64,000 nt of DNA from Ahaetulla prasina (lineage: Eukaryota; Chordata; Lepidosauria; Squamata; Colubridae): assembly GCF_028640845.1 (NCBI RefSeq), contig NC_080540.1, positions 133,452,420-133,516,419 on the forward strand, given 5' to 3'. Positions 12,057 to 22,426 of this stretch are shown here, in pieces (position 1 is the first letter of the stretch; every line of letters begins with the position of its first letter). Under the pieces are notes generated by a model, which did no database searches, was not told the origin of the DNA, and saw only the letters and a list, made by a program, of their open reading frames with translations. The translations under genes and the position numbers were made by a program.

Positions 12057-13068
12057 CACCTGCTTAAAATTACAGTTCTCTTTTTTTTAAAAAATGGCAT
12101 GAAATGCTTGGAATAGTTAACATGACAATTCAAGAAGGGTTGAAAGCAGCCAATTTCTTAGCAGGAAAATTTTCCTGCTTCTTTTTGCCTCTTTTGTTTT
12201 GCAGCCTCTTGGAGGTTTAGCTGGAGAATGCGCTCCAATCCACAGCTGAGACACTTTGCACAGAAGGTGTGCTGCTAAAACTCAAATATATGTTAGCATA
12301 GTGAATTCATATTAGGACATCAGTGGATTATTTATTTATTTATTTACTTAACCTTTAATTGAATAACAAAATAAAAACATACAAAATTATAAAGAAAGGA
12401 AAAAGAAAGGCATGTGGGACTTGTATTTAAGGCTGCGTATACATATATTATAAACATAAGACCTGCAATAAATGGCAACTCTACAGTATTTCATTATGAT
12501 CACCCATAGCTAACAGAGTCAACTGCACCAGTGGAAGCCTTATTAATGTGTTATATATTTCTTACTGTGATATTGTTCAATAGTTTTTAATATTTTAAAT
12601 CCTCCTGTAATCTGTTCAGACAATTTCAGTTACTGAATGTATTTAAGATCAAAAAGTACATAAATAAATCCACGGGATAACATTTCAGAAAAGGTGAGGA
12701 GCGGAAGGAATGGTAACTAATTATTTTAATGTTGGCTGCCAGGAATCTCAGGGTAATGTACATAACCTCACCCCCTTTTTATCTCTGGAGGACTCTGATA
12801 AACTGAGTGGTTCTCCCAAAATCACCCCATTTGCCTTATGGTCAAAGAGGTATTTGAACCCAGATTCAACATCAAATATTTCAGGCGCTGCCTCCTACAG
12901 ACAGGTGGAACTGAATGGCAGAAGAAAGGAATTCAAGAAATCCAACACTTCTTCGTTGGCATCTCCAATCTTTTGCACAAATTTAAGAAATTTCTCTTAC
13001 TGGTAACCCTTTGGAGCTCTTGCAGTCATGATAAAAAGAGGGTTGTCATAATCATGCATTGTCTTGAC
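12057..13068. other. Unannotated non-coding stretch
   Basis: Contains a short (ATTT)n tract near 12327-12349 that could be a decayed LINE tail, followed by A-rich sequence. No gene recognised. Confidence 0.5.
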
Positions 13069-13111
13069 TCCCTCCCTCCCTCCCTCCCTCCCTCCCTCCC
13101 TTCCTTCCTTT
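13069..13111. repeat. (CCCT)n/(CCTT)n microsatellite
   Basis: About 43 bp of CTCC units passing into TTCC units on the plus strand; the other strand is all purine. Confidence 0.97.
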
Positions 13112-13484
13112 TGTATTTGCCAGGTGGTATTGAAAATAGCCTTGGGACAGAACAAATTTGGTGTCAAGAGGATAAGAAGCAAAATTACAATTGCCAGGCC
13201 GTTTGAATGACTCTATTAAAAAAATACCAAATGAAGACAAAGTATTAGATTGTCAGAAAAGTAGATGCCTTAAGTAAACCTACCACCAATAGGTAGCCAT
13301 TGAGAGCATTCAAAGTAAATTAGCTCTAACTACTGAACATAAAAAGAAACTCAACATTATGTCTACACATTCGGGAGCTATACAGTAGTCCTGACACATC
13401 TGAAGGGTGTTCAGTTGAATAAGGCTACCGTAAAGATATCTCTGCCTTTGTCACAGGAGATCATGGTCCTTCCTTGATGGTGTC

Positions 13485-13673
13485 TGTTAAGTTCTGGAAG
13501 TAACGAGGCTGGAGACCAGGGTAGTGACAACAGCTCTTTAATATATGGTGAACCCAGCAACAGGCTGGGGAAAAACCTCTCCTTTTATACAGTTCTACTG
13601 GTGGCCTCGTCCAATCAGCAACGTGCTGATTTCCCGCCCAAATATTTAAAGGAACATACAAGAATACATAACA
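13485..13673 (-). repeat. 3' LTR of the gypsy element
   Basis: 189 bp, TG...CA ends with the short inverted repeat TGTTA/TAACA. It reads base for base like the LTR at 17867-18055. It is followed on its inner side by the polypurine tract, which marks it as the 3' LTR in the element's own direction. Confidence 0.96.
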
Positions 13674-13686
13674 CTCCTCCCCTCCC
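13674..13686 (-). other. Polypurine tract of the gypsy element
   Basis: On the minus strand this reads GGGAGGGGAGGAG directly next to the TGTTATG start of the 3' LTR. An all-purine run in this position primes plus-strand DNA synthesis in LTR retrotransposons. Confidence 0.9.
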
Positions 13687-13724
13687 AGAAGACACTTTGC
13701 CTCTATTTACATTTTATTTACATG

Positions 13725-15092
13725 TTATTTTTTGACGTAGTCACGCAAATAACCTGGGCGTCTCCTAGTTCTTTCAGACCTGCGCGGTTCAGTCCTGGGT
13801 GGTGTTTTGAGCTGTTCGGAGGGTCTGTTTTCTCCCTCCAGCTCTTTTTCTAGGCCATCGGGCCCTGGACTATTTGCAGATTCTTTTTCTTGGCCATCCG
13901 GCCCTGGATTACTTTTGTAAATTTCCCAGTCGTTTCCCTCGGGAACCTGATGGCGTCGCTGGACCTCCGGGACCTCAGCTAAGTCTTGCGCCTCCCCCGG
14001 GTCATAGTCAGCTGTGGGTTCAAATAGGGAAGGGTCATAATTTGTTTCCTGTGGCTTAATTTGTTCAGTTATTCGTCTCCTTATCTGATCTATGTGGCGC
14101 CTCCATACTCGGTTGTCTTGTAATTCGACCAAGTATGACTTTGGGCCGGTTGCTTTTATTATTTGCCCTGCGAGCCAACTTGGGCCGTCCCCGTAGTTGC
14201 GGGCCCACACTCGGTCGCCTATGCCCAATTCCCTTGTTTTGTCAATTTCCCCCTTGTAACCCTCTGGTGTGTAATGGGGACTCAAACGGTCAAGTGGGCA
14301 CCGGAGTTTCCGTCCCATCAATAATTCGGCTGGGCTTCTGCCTGTAGCAGTGCTTGGGGTTCTGTGCTGGACGGCCAGAAAGAAGTCTATCTTTGTTTGC
14401 CAGTCACCTGGCTTGAGCCTGGACAGTGCCTCCTTGGCGCTCCGGACGGAACGCTCTGCAAGGCCATTCGACGCAGGGTGGAAAGGCGCAGAGAGGGCAT
14501 GTCGGATGCCCTCCTCTGCCAAGTATTCTTCGAACTGGGCTGCCGTGAATTGCGGCCCGTTGTCGGACACCAGAGTGTCAGGCAACCCGTGGGTTGCGAA
14601 TAAGTGGCGCAGGGCTGCGATTACTGCCTCGGCCGTAGTGGATTTCATGAGTATGATCTCCAACCATTTAGAGAATGCGTCGACAACCACTAGGAAGGTT
14701 TGGCCATGGAACGGGCCAGCAAAATCAATGTGGATTCTTGACCAGGGCCCTTGGGGTTTTTCCCATTCCCTGACTGGGGCCGTTGGGGGTAGGGGTCTGG
14801 ACTCTTGGCAAGCCTGGCATTTCCCCACCCTCTCAGCAATCTCTGAGTCCATGAGTGGCCACCACACATAGCTTCTCGCTAGCCCCTTCATCCTGACGAT
14901 CCCTGGGTGACCCTCGTGGAGGAGGTCCAGTACCTTTCCCCTTAATTTATCGGGGATTACCACACGATCACCCCATAACAGGCACCCCCCTTGAGCCGAG
15001 AGCTCATCCCGTTTTTTAACAAACTCCTTAAAGTGTTCGCCCGGCGCAGCGGGCCACCCTCTTTGTACCCAACCGAGTACAGTCCTTAACAT
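13725..15092 (-). pseudogene. pol: integrase segment
   Basis: A 455-codon open segment carrying the whole integrase module. The zinc-binding part is H59-x2-H62-x29-C92-x2-C95 (LHEGHPG...CQACQ). The catalytic core has D123 (HIDF), D177 (VSDNGPQF) and E213 (LAERS), giving a perfect D-x35-E spacing. Around residue 315 is the GPY/F-like module ATGPKSYLV, and the tail from about residue 340 is hydrophilic with repeated SPGPDGQEKE-like units. All catalytic residues are intact, so the domain itself could fold, but it is separated from RNase H by a frame change near 15088. The listed methionine is only the first in the open segment; in an intact element this would be the C-terminal part of a Gag-Pol polyprotein that inserts the DNA copy into the genome. 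Confidence 0.93.
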
Positions 15093-15562
15093 AATGATGT
15101 GACTGGGCCAGAGTCCAAAGGGTCAATAAGCAGGATGGGCGTCCCCGGCGTAGGGTCTTCGATGGCCCCTGGTAGTGGGCATCTGCTTAACGCGTCTGCA
15201 TGCCCCACTTCTTTTCCTGGTCGATGCTGCAGCTTGTACGAATAAGCGGCTAAGAAAATAGTCCATCGGGTCAAGCGTGGCGAAAGTGCCACAGGCGTTG
15301 GGCGGTCGCCAGCCAGTATCCCTAGTAGTGGTCTGTGGTCAGTCACGATTTCAAAATCCCGCCCAAAAACATACTCGTGAAATTTTTTCACCCCTGACAC
15401 AATGGCTAGTGCTTCTTTATCTAATTGGCTGTAGTTCCTCTCTGGGGAGGACATTGTTCTAGAGTAAAAAGCTATAGGGGCTTCTGTGCCGTTTGGAAGT
15501 CTATGGCTGAGTACAGCCCCCACCCCGTAAGGGGAGGCATCGCAAACCAGCACTAGGGGCAA
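15086..15562 (-). pseudogene. pol: RNase H and tether segment
   Basis: A 158-codon open segment with RNase H signatures: D8 (LVCDASPYG), E50 (LDKEALA) and D75 (VTDHRPL), then GHADALSR, the motif typical of gypsy RNase H ends. RNase H removes the RNA strand during reverse transcription. It is in the same frame as the RT segment, but the region between (about 15722-15920) is out of frame. It overlaps the start of the integrase segment by a few bases in a different frame, and the expected linker between the two seems shortened. Confidence 0.92.
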
Positions 15563-15802
15563 TGAGTTATGATATTGGATGAGCAGGCTGTCACTCGAGA
15601 GCAGGTTTTTTACTGCTTCGAAAGCCCTATTTTCTGACTTTCCCCAAGACCAAACAGTATTTTTTCCTAAAAGCCTATGCAGCGGTTCAGCAACGGTCGC
15701 TTTGTTTTTAAAAAGACCGTAAAATTCACTAGCCCCAGGAATGCCTGTAGCTCTGCTTTGTTTTTGGGCGCTGGAGCCTTCCTAATTGCCTTTACCTTGC
15801 TC

Positions 15803-16897
15803 TCAGTGGGGTGAATTCCTTTCTTGTCTATCCGGTAGCCCAAGAATTCGACAGATTCGTCCCCTATCTGGCATTTGTTTACCTTGACTTTTAATCCGCT
15901 GTCCGAAAATGCCCAGAACCTTTCTCAAACGCTCCCCCAATTCCTCTATGTTTTCCCCTGAAATCAGGACATCATCGAAGTAGGGAACTACCCCTGGGAG
16001 CCCTTGCAGAAGTCGTTCCATTAGGTTTTGGAACAGCCCTGGTGCCACACTCACCCCAAATTGCAATCGGGTGCACTTGAAGGCCCCCCTGTGCGTTACA
16101 ATCGTTTGGGCTTCGGCTGTGCGGGCGTCTACGGGCAGTTGTTGGTAGGCTTGGGCCAAGTCTAACTTTGCAAAGACTTGCCCTCGCCCCAAAGAGTGCA
16201 GCAAGTGTTGCACCACGGGAACCGGGTAAGCGCTTTTCTGTAAGGCTTTGTTAAGCGTCGCCTTGTAGTCAGCGCAGATTCTAATTGACCCGTCTGGTTT
16301 TATTGGGGTGACGATTGGCATCTCCCACTTTGCGTGATCGACTGGCACCAAAATCCCCTGATTTATGAGCTTATCTAGCTCCTTGTCAATTTTTGGTTTT
16401 AGGGCAAAAGGGACTCTCCTCGCCTTAAGCCTAATGGGCGCTACCTGGGGGTCTAAGTTGAAGGAAATAGGGGTCCCCTTGTACTTGCCCAGGCAGTCCT
16501 TGAAGACATCTTCGAACTCGTTAAAGAGACTGTCTTTCAGGTTACAGTCGCTTCTGTAGATGCCAGTCACTCCCATGCCCAGGGCACGAAACCAGTCTAG
16601 TCCCAACAGACTGGGCAGGGTCCCTTCGACGATCGTGATGGGCAGGGTCTTCTTGTGTGGTCCGTACTCGACTCGGACGGAGGTGGTCCCTCGAACAGGG
16701 ATGCGATTCCCTTGGTAGTCGTGGACTCGTAGCCGTTGAGCTTGCAGGTGGCGCTTCGCGACTGACGGCAGTGACTTCGCCAAAGTGTCCCAGGACATGA
16801 TGGTGATCGCTGATCCCGTGTCTACTTCGAGCCGGCACCGTACTCCCTCTATTTTGGTTTGGTGAAGATCTTCTTCTCCACTCGGGTCGAGGCGCGC
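15803..16897 (-). pseudogene. pol: protease and reverse transcriptase segment
   Basis: Open segment beginning after an in-frame stop (TAG, 16898-16900). The aspartic protease active site DTGSA is encoded at about 16817-16831, upstream of the first methionine at 16798, and the second protease motif LLGLDW lies 65 residues after that methionine. RT follows: the first catalytic aspartate in VFAKLDLAQAYQQ, then LQFGVSVAPGLFQ, then the YFDD active site (about 273-276 from the methionine), then ISGEN. Frame is lost near 15920 after LRKVLGIF, where two bases appear to be missing. The correct frame resumes for about 200 bases (SGLKVKVNKCQ, VEFLGY) and a second loss near 15722, in a run of Ts, restores the original frame in time for RNase H. 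All catalytic residues seen are standard. Confidence 0.93.
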
Positions 16898-17028
16898 CTA
16901 TGACCACAGTCGTTTGGTTTGAATCCGCGCCTTTTTGTTTGAGCCAATCGCGGTCGCCTTGCCGATTCCGCGCTCTGATTGGCCAATTTGAATTTTCGGC
17001 GGAAGGTTGGGCGCTCGACAAACTTGAG

Positions 17029-17769
17029 CTAGGTGCCCTTCTTCCCGCACCGCCGACATGTCGCGTCTTTAAACTTGCAGCGTTGGCGCTGGTGTTGACC
17101 ACCGCAGCTTCCGCATTCGCCGCTGTCCCTTTGTCGCTTTCTCGGTTCGGCAGACCCTTCCTCATCTTCACCGTCGGATTCGGTCTGAACCTCCTCCTGG
17201 TGCACTGGGGTTGGCTTCGCGCTCGCCTTTGGTGGGACAGGCTTTTGCAGTGTCTCCGCTGCTTGGGTGGACATTTCATGTGCTCTGGCTTCGTCCAGAG
17301 CGTTGGCCAGCGTTAAGTTGCTCTTTGCTAGCAGTCGCCGCCGCAAACGGATGTCTCTGACCCCTCGGATGAGTTGCTCGAGGAGCACCTCGTCTAGGTC
17401 GCGGTATCCGCAGTCCTTGGACGCTTTCCTTAGGGCGGCCATGTAGTCACCGATGGATTCGCCCTCCATCTGCCTTCGCTCTCCGAATTCAAACCGCCGC
17501 ACGTATTTGGACGGCGTTGGCGCGAAGTGGTTTTTTAGTAAAGTCTGTAGAGTTGGCCACGACACCGATTGCAACGGTGTTGGCTCTGCCAGGGCTTCCG
17601 CGATATCAATGACCTCCGGACCACAGTGGCTTAAGAAATAAGCCCTTTTGCGGTTATCTGGAACTCCTTGCAGTTCGTTGGCTTCTAGAAAGCTTTCGAA
17701 ACGGGTCATATACGTTCCCCATTTCTCCTTAGCCGGGTCAAACGGTGCGGGCGGAGTGTAACTGGCCAT
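17029..17769 (-). pseudogene. gag: capsid/nucleocapsid protein, broken in the second zinc knuckle
   Basis: A 246-codon frame starting 97 bp inside the 5' LTR. The N-terminal 150 residues resemble gypsy Gag capsid (W at WGTYMTRFESFL, then FLSHCGPEV and the MEGESIGDYMAALR stretch typical of retrotransposon Gag). The C-terminal part is acidic, then basic, then nucleocapsid. Zinc knuckle 1 is C-x2-C-x3-H-x4-C (CGSCGGQHQRQRC). Knuckle 2 starts CRRCGKKG but the frame then ends in TAG; the missing His and Cys are present in the -1 frame (GHLAQVC). This is more likely a lost G in a GGGG run than programmed slippage, because a knuckle would otherwise never be completed in Gag. In an intact element Gag forms the particle and binds the RNA. 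Confidence 0.9.
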
Positions 17770-17847
17770 CTCCGCTTTTCTGCCCTGTGTTTGCTGGGTT
17801 CGGGTCTATCGTGCTTCAGCTCGGTTCTGGTTCTCCTCAGCCTCGAA

Positions 17848-17865
17848 ATCCCACCTTCGTCGCCA
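17848..17865 (-). other. Primer binding site, tRNA-Ser type
   Basis: One base inside the 5' LTR the minus strand reads TGGCGACGAAGGTGGGAT, followed by TTCGA. The TGGCGACGA start and later GGGATTCGA-like match correspond to the 3' end of tRNA-Ser(GCT) plus CCA, with a few mismatches in the middle. Primer identity is from memory of the tRNA. Confidence 0.8.
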
Positions 17866-17866
17866 G

Positions 17867-18055
17867 TGTTAAGTTCTGGAAGTAACGAGGCTGGAGACCA
17901 GGGTAGTGACAACAGCTCTTTAATATATGGTGAACCCAGCAACAGGCTGGGGAAAAACCTCTCCTTTTATACAGTTCTACTGGTGGCCTCGTCCAATCAG
18001 CAACGTGCTGATTTCCCGCCCAAATATTTAAAGGAACATACAAGAATACATAACA
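17867..18055 (-). repeat. 5' LTR of the gypsy element, with promoter and poly(A) signals
   Basis: 189 bp, same sequence as the 3' LTR. On the minus strand it has an inverted CCAAT box (ATTGG, 17993-17997), a TATA box (GTATAAAAGG, 17962-17971) and an ATTAAA polyadenylation signal (17919-17924) in the expected U3-R-U5 order. Confidence 0.95.
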
Positions 18056-18060
18056 GTGTC

Positions 18061-20386
18061 CATTCATTTCTTCAAAAATTAGCATGCTTTTTGGTACTTT
18101 TGCCTCTGGGGAAAAAACCTAGATATTGGAGAACTTCCCCCAGGTTCAAGAGATCTACAAAGGACAGTAAGTAGAATGGTAGAATTCTACACATATAACT
18201 CAAAAATTATTATACACACACATATGCAGGCACCAAGATAGTGAGATTAAAATATAATCTGACAAGAAATTAAGGGCTTCAAGAAGGGGCCTTTTCCACC
18301 ATGCTCTAACTGGAACATGGACACAGCACAGAAATTATCTCCACTTAAACCCTCCACTTAACTTTTGACCCAATCTAACCTTAGACAGCATGTAGAAGAA
18401 GGTTTGTATGGAGAATCCTCTCTGAAAAGGAAGACCATCATGAACTAGATAGCTCCACTTTCTCTAATTTTTCACATGCGTCAGAGGCAAATACCTGTTG
18501 TGCCAAGCTTTTGCCAGTTTGTTAAAAGCTACTGGCAGTGTTAATGAATTCTCTAACAATAAATGACTGGCAATTAGAAGACTAGGTCAGAGAAGGAACA
18601 ATGACTCATGAAAAAAACAAAAACCTCAGTCCCTCTTGATGTGCAGCCCATGTATATCACTGCAGCATATATCTCCATGGCACTCTGAGAAATGGCTGGT
18701 TTTCACTGCACCATTAAGGAACTGGAAACAAAGCAGATGTTTTGCGCTTGGTGTTTTAGCCCAAATTTAGAAGCTGAATAATAAAGCAAGGCCCATCCCG
18801 ACAGACAAAAAGACGTCAGCACATTTTGGGAAACCAGAGTGCATTCAATCAAAGCTAAAGCTACTGTCTCAGGTAAAGAGCCATAGCCATGCAGCTGGCT
18901 GCCTTAAAATGTGACGGGAGACTTGGTTTTAGACAAGTTTAGACAAGGGCAAGGTTTTTGACAAATTTATTTGGTAAATCTGCTTTTAATCTGTGACACT
19001 ATAAATCACCCAGCTTAATAAGAGAAGGAGGTGGTCAAAGGTCTTCTTGAGGTCATTCCATAAAATGGCTGTTGGCATCACACATTAACAAACTAATGGC
19101 AAACATAAGGGTGGAGTGAGAGACAACATTTGCTTCACAATTGCAGAGCCCTCAAATTCAAACACTCTGAAAATATTAAAAGCAATTATATATGTGGAAA
19201 TGTGTAGTGCATTCAATCACTATATGACTCCAACATCTTGTATGTGAAAAGGGCAAATACTGTTTGCTCCGACAGGCCAGCATCTAATCTGTGCTGCTAT
19301 AGCTGAAACCAACTCCCCATTCTGCCATCTCCTAGACATATACCTCTAATTTGTGTTTGCATCTCTAACATCAGATATTTGCCCTTCTGAAATATCAATA
19401 TCGCTTACCATTACCTTTCTTCTTCATTAACTGTATGATAGTGGAGTTGCATTGCTGAAGTTTTTATTGCATCTAATATACCATTTAGAAGCAGCAATCC
19501 ACCAAATCATCTCTTTTTCCTTTTGGATCATATTATGCACCCACATCTTTTGTCTGGCCCTTGTCCCAATTTCGAATCAATTGTGACAATATCATAATGC
19601 TTTCTATTTATAGTTCTGACTCCAGTAAACCTTTGAACCTAAAAAGAAGTCTTCCCAAAACTGAGATCCTTCCCATATGTTAGACCACAATTCCCAGAAT
19701 TCCTAGCCAAGCATGATCAATGACCATTTGACTACGAATTTGGAGGCAGAAGATCACCTCCTTTGGAGGTGGTTATGGATGCCTCCCAGATCCCATCTGG
19801 GACCTGACCTTCCCTTTAATATTTAGAGGAACAAATTTCATCATAGATTCAGAAGATTCATATTTCAGGTACTTCAAAGGAAACCAAGGCAAAAAGCTAT
19901 TTTACAAAAAGCAGAATTAACGAGTGAGAAAACGCATTTGCAGGCTCCTATTACATTGCCTTATTACATATATAACATCACATGACCAGTAAATCATTAA
20001 TAGGCCTGCCTGAATCCATTAACTAAATTTTAACAGAGCTCTCAGTGCATTCAGATACTAAAATTTTCATCAGTGGTCTGATGAAACTAAACTGAACAAA
20101 GTGTATATTCTCCATCATTTTAGTTTAGTCTAGCATGCACAGACACTTTGATGAAGCAAAAGCCATTTAAGACAGTCCAGGTGGAATCTAGCATTCTCCT
20201 GCAGCACCAGACACAGTTGTTTCTTTTGATTGGGGATGCCAGAATGGTGATATCAGGAGCCTTCCAACATGTGCTACTTGAGACTCTTGACTCATTCTAT
20301 TTAACAGTAGAACACCTCCCCCACCCCCCAATACCATCTTTGACAGTTTATCATACAAACAAGTTACAAAGAAAAGTAATTTGTGA
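18061..20386. other. Unannotated non-coding stretch
   Basis: No gene or clear repeat. A short motif at 19685-19715 (CACAATTCCCAGAATTCC) resembles the arms of the palindromic MITE at 37011 and may be a decayed fragment. Confidence 0.5.
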
Positions 20387-21035
20387 TTTATTTATTTTTA
20401 TTTTTATTTATTTATTTATTTATTAATCAAACTTTTATACCGCCCTTCTCCCGAAGGACTCAGGGCGGTGTACAGCCTTCATTTAAAACAGTTAATATAC
20501 ATATTAAAATAACAATTAAAAAGCTTATTCAATAAAAGGCCGAAATTAAAACCGTCCAATTGACCATATAAAATATCCAATAAAATTACCATTAAAAGTT
20601 TAAAATTTAAAATTTAGAATTTAAAAATCAGGCCAGTCCCGCTTGTATAAATAAATAAGTTTTCAGTTCCCGGCGGAAGGTCCGAAGGTCAGGCAATTGG
20701 CGTAAACCGGGGGGAAGTTCGTTCCAGAGAGTAGGTGCTCCCACAGAGAAGGACCTTCCCCTGGGGGCCGCCAGCCGACACTGCTTGGCGGACGGCACCC
20801 TGAGAAGACCCTCTCTGTGAGAGCGTACGGGTCGGTGGGAGGCATGTGGAAACAGCAGGCGGTCCCGTAAGTACCCAGGCCCTAAGCCATGGAGCGCTTT
20901 GAAGGTGGTAACCAAAACCTTGAAGCGCACCCGGAAGACCACAGGTAGCCAGTGCAGACTGCACAGGAGTGGTGTTACCCGGGAGCAACGCAGTGCTCCC
21001 TCAATCACCCGCGCAGCTGCATTCTGGACTAACTG
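20387..21035 (-). mobile_element. L2-type (CR1 superclade) LINE, 5'-truncated copy 1
   Basis: The 3' end is on the left: an AAATA-type tail (T-rich 20387-20423), then on minus GCCCTGAGTCCTTCGGGAG and a short 3' UTR. The coding remnant at 20628-21008 is 126 codons of the LINE C-terminal domain (LHWLPVVFRVRFKVLVTTFKA, PGYLRDRL, FSVGAPTLWNELP, LRTFRRELKTYLF), open to its stop. The copy breaks off at about 21035. Possible target duplication GATTTA on both sides, too short to be sure. Confidence 0.9.
20628..21008 (-). pseudogene. LINE ORF2 C-terminal domain
   Basis: Open frame of 126 codons encoding the domain downstream of reverse transcriptase in CR1/L2-type LINEs: R-V-TPLLCSLHWLP, KALHGLGPGYLRDR, LLRVPSA, WNELPPGLRQ and RRELKTYLFI. 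Endonuclease and RT are missing because of 5' truncation during target-primed reverse transcription. The segment is undamaged by stops, so the insertion is probably not very old. The methionine is incidental. Confidence 0.88.
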
Positions 21036-21884
21036 GATTTACCCTGAAGATGATCCCAGGTGACAACTTAATAATCTTCTGCGTGGCTGAATACGCCCTG
21101 AAATGGACCTATTGAAAACAAGGAAAAAAACTGGATTGTTTGAAAACATTGGCCTATTAATAAGTTATTCTGTCTTAATGCTAAGATACATTAACAACAG
21201 AAGCAGCTTGCAAGCACCAGTATTTCTTAGCATTCTTTTGTATTAATGTTTCATCCAGTCATTGAGAAAAATATAAAGAAAGGTAGGCTTCTGTGTGAAA
21301 TAGAACATTTTAAAAACTTAGCAAAATTGTAGTCAGAAAAAAAGGATGTTCTTCCAAGACTAAAACATTCTTTGGAAGCAATAGAAGCGAAAATATTTGC
21401 AATTGGATGCCATAAATGGTTTCCAATCAATACCAATTGGTCTTAAATTTACCACACCCTTTGAAAGATCCTGTTTCAGCATTTGATTTTTAAAAAACAC
21501 AATGTTTTTCAAAGAATGTAAAAGAGGTTATTGACCATATTTACATAACATGGTAGACATAGTGTGTTATTAACCTTGAAGAGCCAACTTATCCAGCAAA
21601 TGCATTTTGATAACCCAGCAAACCATCGCTGGTCATGATTTACCAGTCCCTCTTCATCAGTACCTCAGCAACAATGCTGGCTGGCATTTTGTTTGTGCAA
21701 AAATAAACCCACCCAAATTAGAATTAGATTTTCTGTGGAGAGATGAACCAGAAAGTGGGAACAATGGAGCTACTGCAAAAGCAACTCTACTTTAGAAATA
21801 TGCTTGTATTCTGCCTCATTTTGCTGGAGAAATGTTGGGTATTTGAATATAACTTAGTTGTTAGTCTGAATGAGAAAAAAAAAT
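21036..21884. other. Unannotated non-coding stretch
   Basis: No element recognised between the LINE fragment and the L1 insertion. Confidence 0.5.
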
Positions 21885-21900
21885 GAAAACATTCAAGATT

Positions 21901-22410
21901 CACTTCAGCGAAAAAATACTGGACTAAGATACATGGATGGCTTCAAGATATAGTAAAAAGTCAAATAGAACTAAATCCTGAAACATTTTCCTGGGAATAC
22001 TTAAAACAAAATATGATAGAAAAATAAGGTATCTGATTTTACACATATTAACAACGGCAAGAATTGCGTTTGCGCAATATTGGAAGGAACGCAATATACC
22101 ACCAAAAGGATTGATTATTCAAAAGATATATGATTGTGCCGAAATGGATAAATTTACTCTAGAACTAAAAGAAAAAGATGATTCAGAACTTTATGCGGTT
22201 TGGGAAAAATGGTATACTTGGACAGATAATAGAAATAAAAATTGGAAATATACCTAAGGCTATTGAGGATTAGATAATGTGTATAAGGTATATAATGTAT
22301 ATATCGTATGGAGTATTGATCCAAAGCATATAAAAATGACACAATCTGTTGATTATGTACTAGAGTTATGTAAAGGAAAAAAATGTAATAAAAATTATTT
22401 TTTTAAAAAA
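21901..22410 (+). mobile_element. 5'-truncated L1 LINE insertion
   Basis: 510 bp ending in AATAAAAATTATTTTTTTAAA, flanked by a perfect 16-bp target duplication GAAAACATTCAAGATT (21885-21900 and 22411-22426). The interior encodes the C-terminus of L1 ORF2. Truncation, terminal A-rich tail and the long duplication are the marks of L1 target-primed insertion. Confidence 0.93.
22039..22257 (+). pseudogene. L1 ORF2 C-terminus
   Basis: 73 codons ending in TAA at 22255-22257. The stretch LTTARIAFAQYWKE and VWEKWYTWTDN match the C-terminal end of squamate L1 ORF2 as I know the family. Upstream (21930-22025), a second frame continues the match (WLQDIVKSQIELNPETFSW) and then hits a stop, so there is one frameshift near 22025. 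Endonuclease and RT are absent. Confidence 0.85.
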
Positions 22411-22426
22411 GAAAACATTCAAGATT

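Larger units (their letters stand above)
13485..18055 (-). mobile_element. Ty3/gypsy LTR retrotransposon, structurally complete
   Basis: A 4,571-bp element in minus orientation. It has two 189-bp LTRs that begin TGTTA and end TAACA, a 5-bp target duplication GTGTC (13480-13484 and 18056-18060), a tRNA-type primer binding site, a polypurine tract, and gag, protease, reverse transcriptase, RNase H and integrase in that order. Protease before RT and integrase last places it in Ty3/gypsy. The integrase C-terminus has a GPY/F-like module (ATGPKSYLV) and no chromodomain I can see, closest from memory to Mag-type K02A2.6-like elements. The two LTRs read identically, so the insertion looks recent. 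The coding region carries at least four frame changes and one in-frame stop, so this copy cannot make a normal Gag-Pol. Confidence 0.96.

Noticed and set aside
14350..14871. 173-codon plus-strand frame across integrase
   Set aside because: It is antisense to the integrase segment, which has all catalytic motifs on the minus strand.
16542..17279. 245-codon frame in the gypsy element on the minus strand
   Set aside because: It is an alternative frame over the gag-pol junction. The protease and zinc-knuckle motifs lie in the other frames, and its Ser/Arg/Pro-rich composition is that of an out-of-frame reading.
13485..18055. Endogenous retrovirus with an envelope gene
   Set aside because: Between integrase and the 3' LTR there is only the polypurine tract; no envelope frame exists, so it is a Ty3/gypsy retrotransposon.
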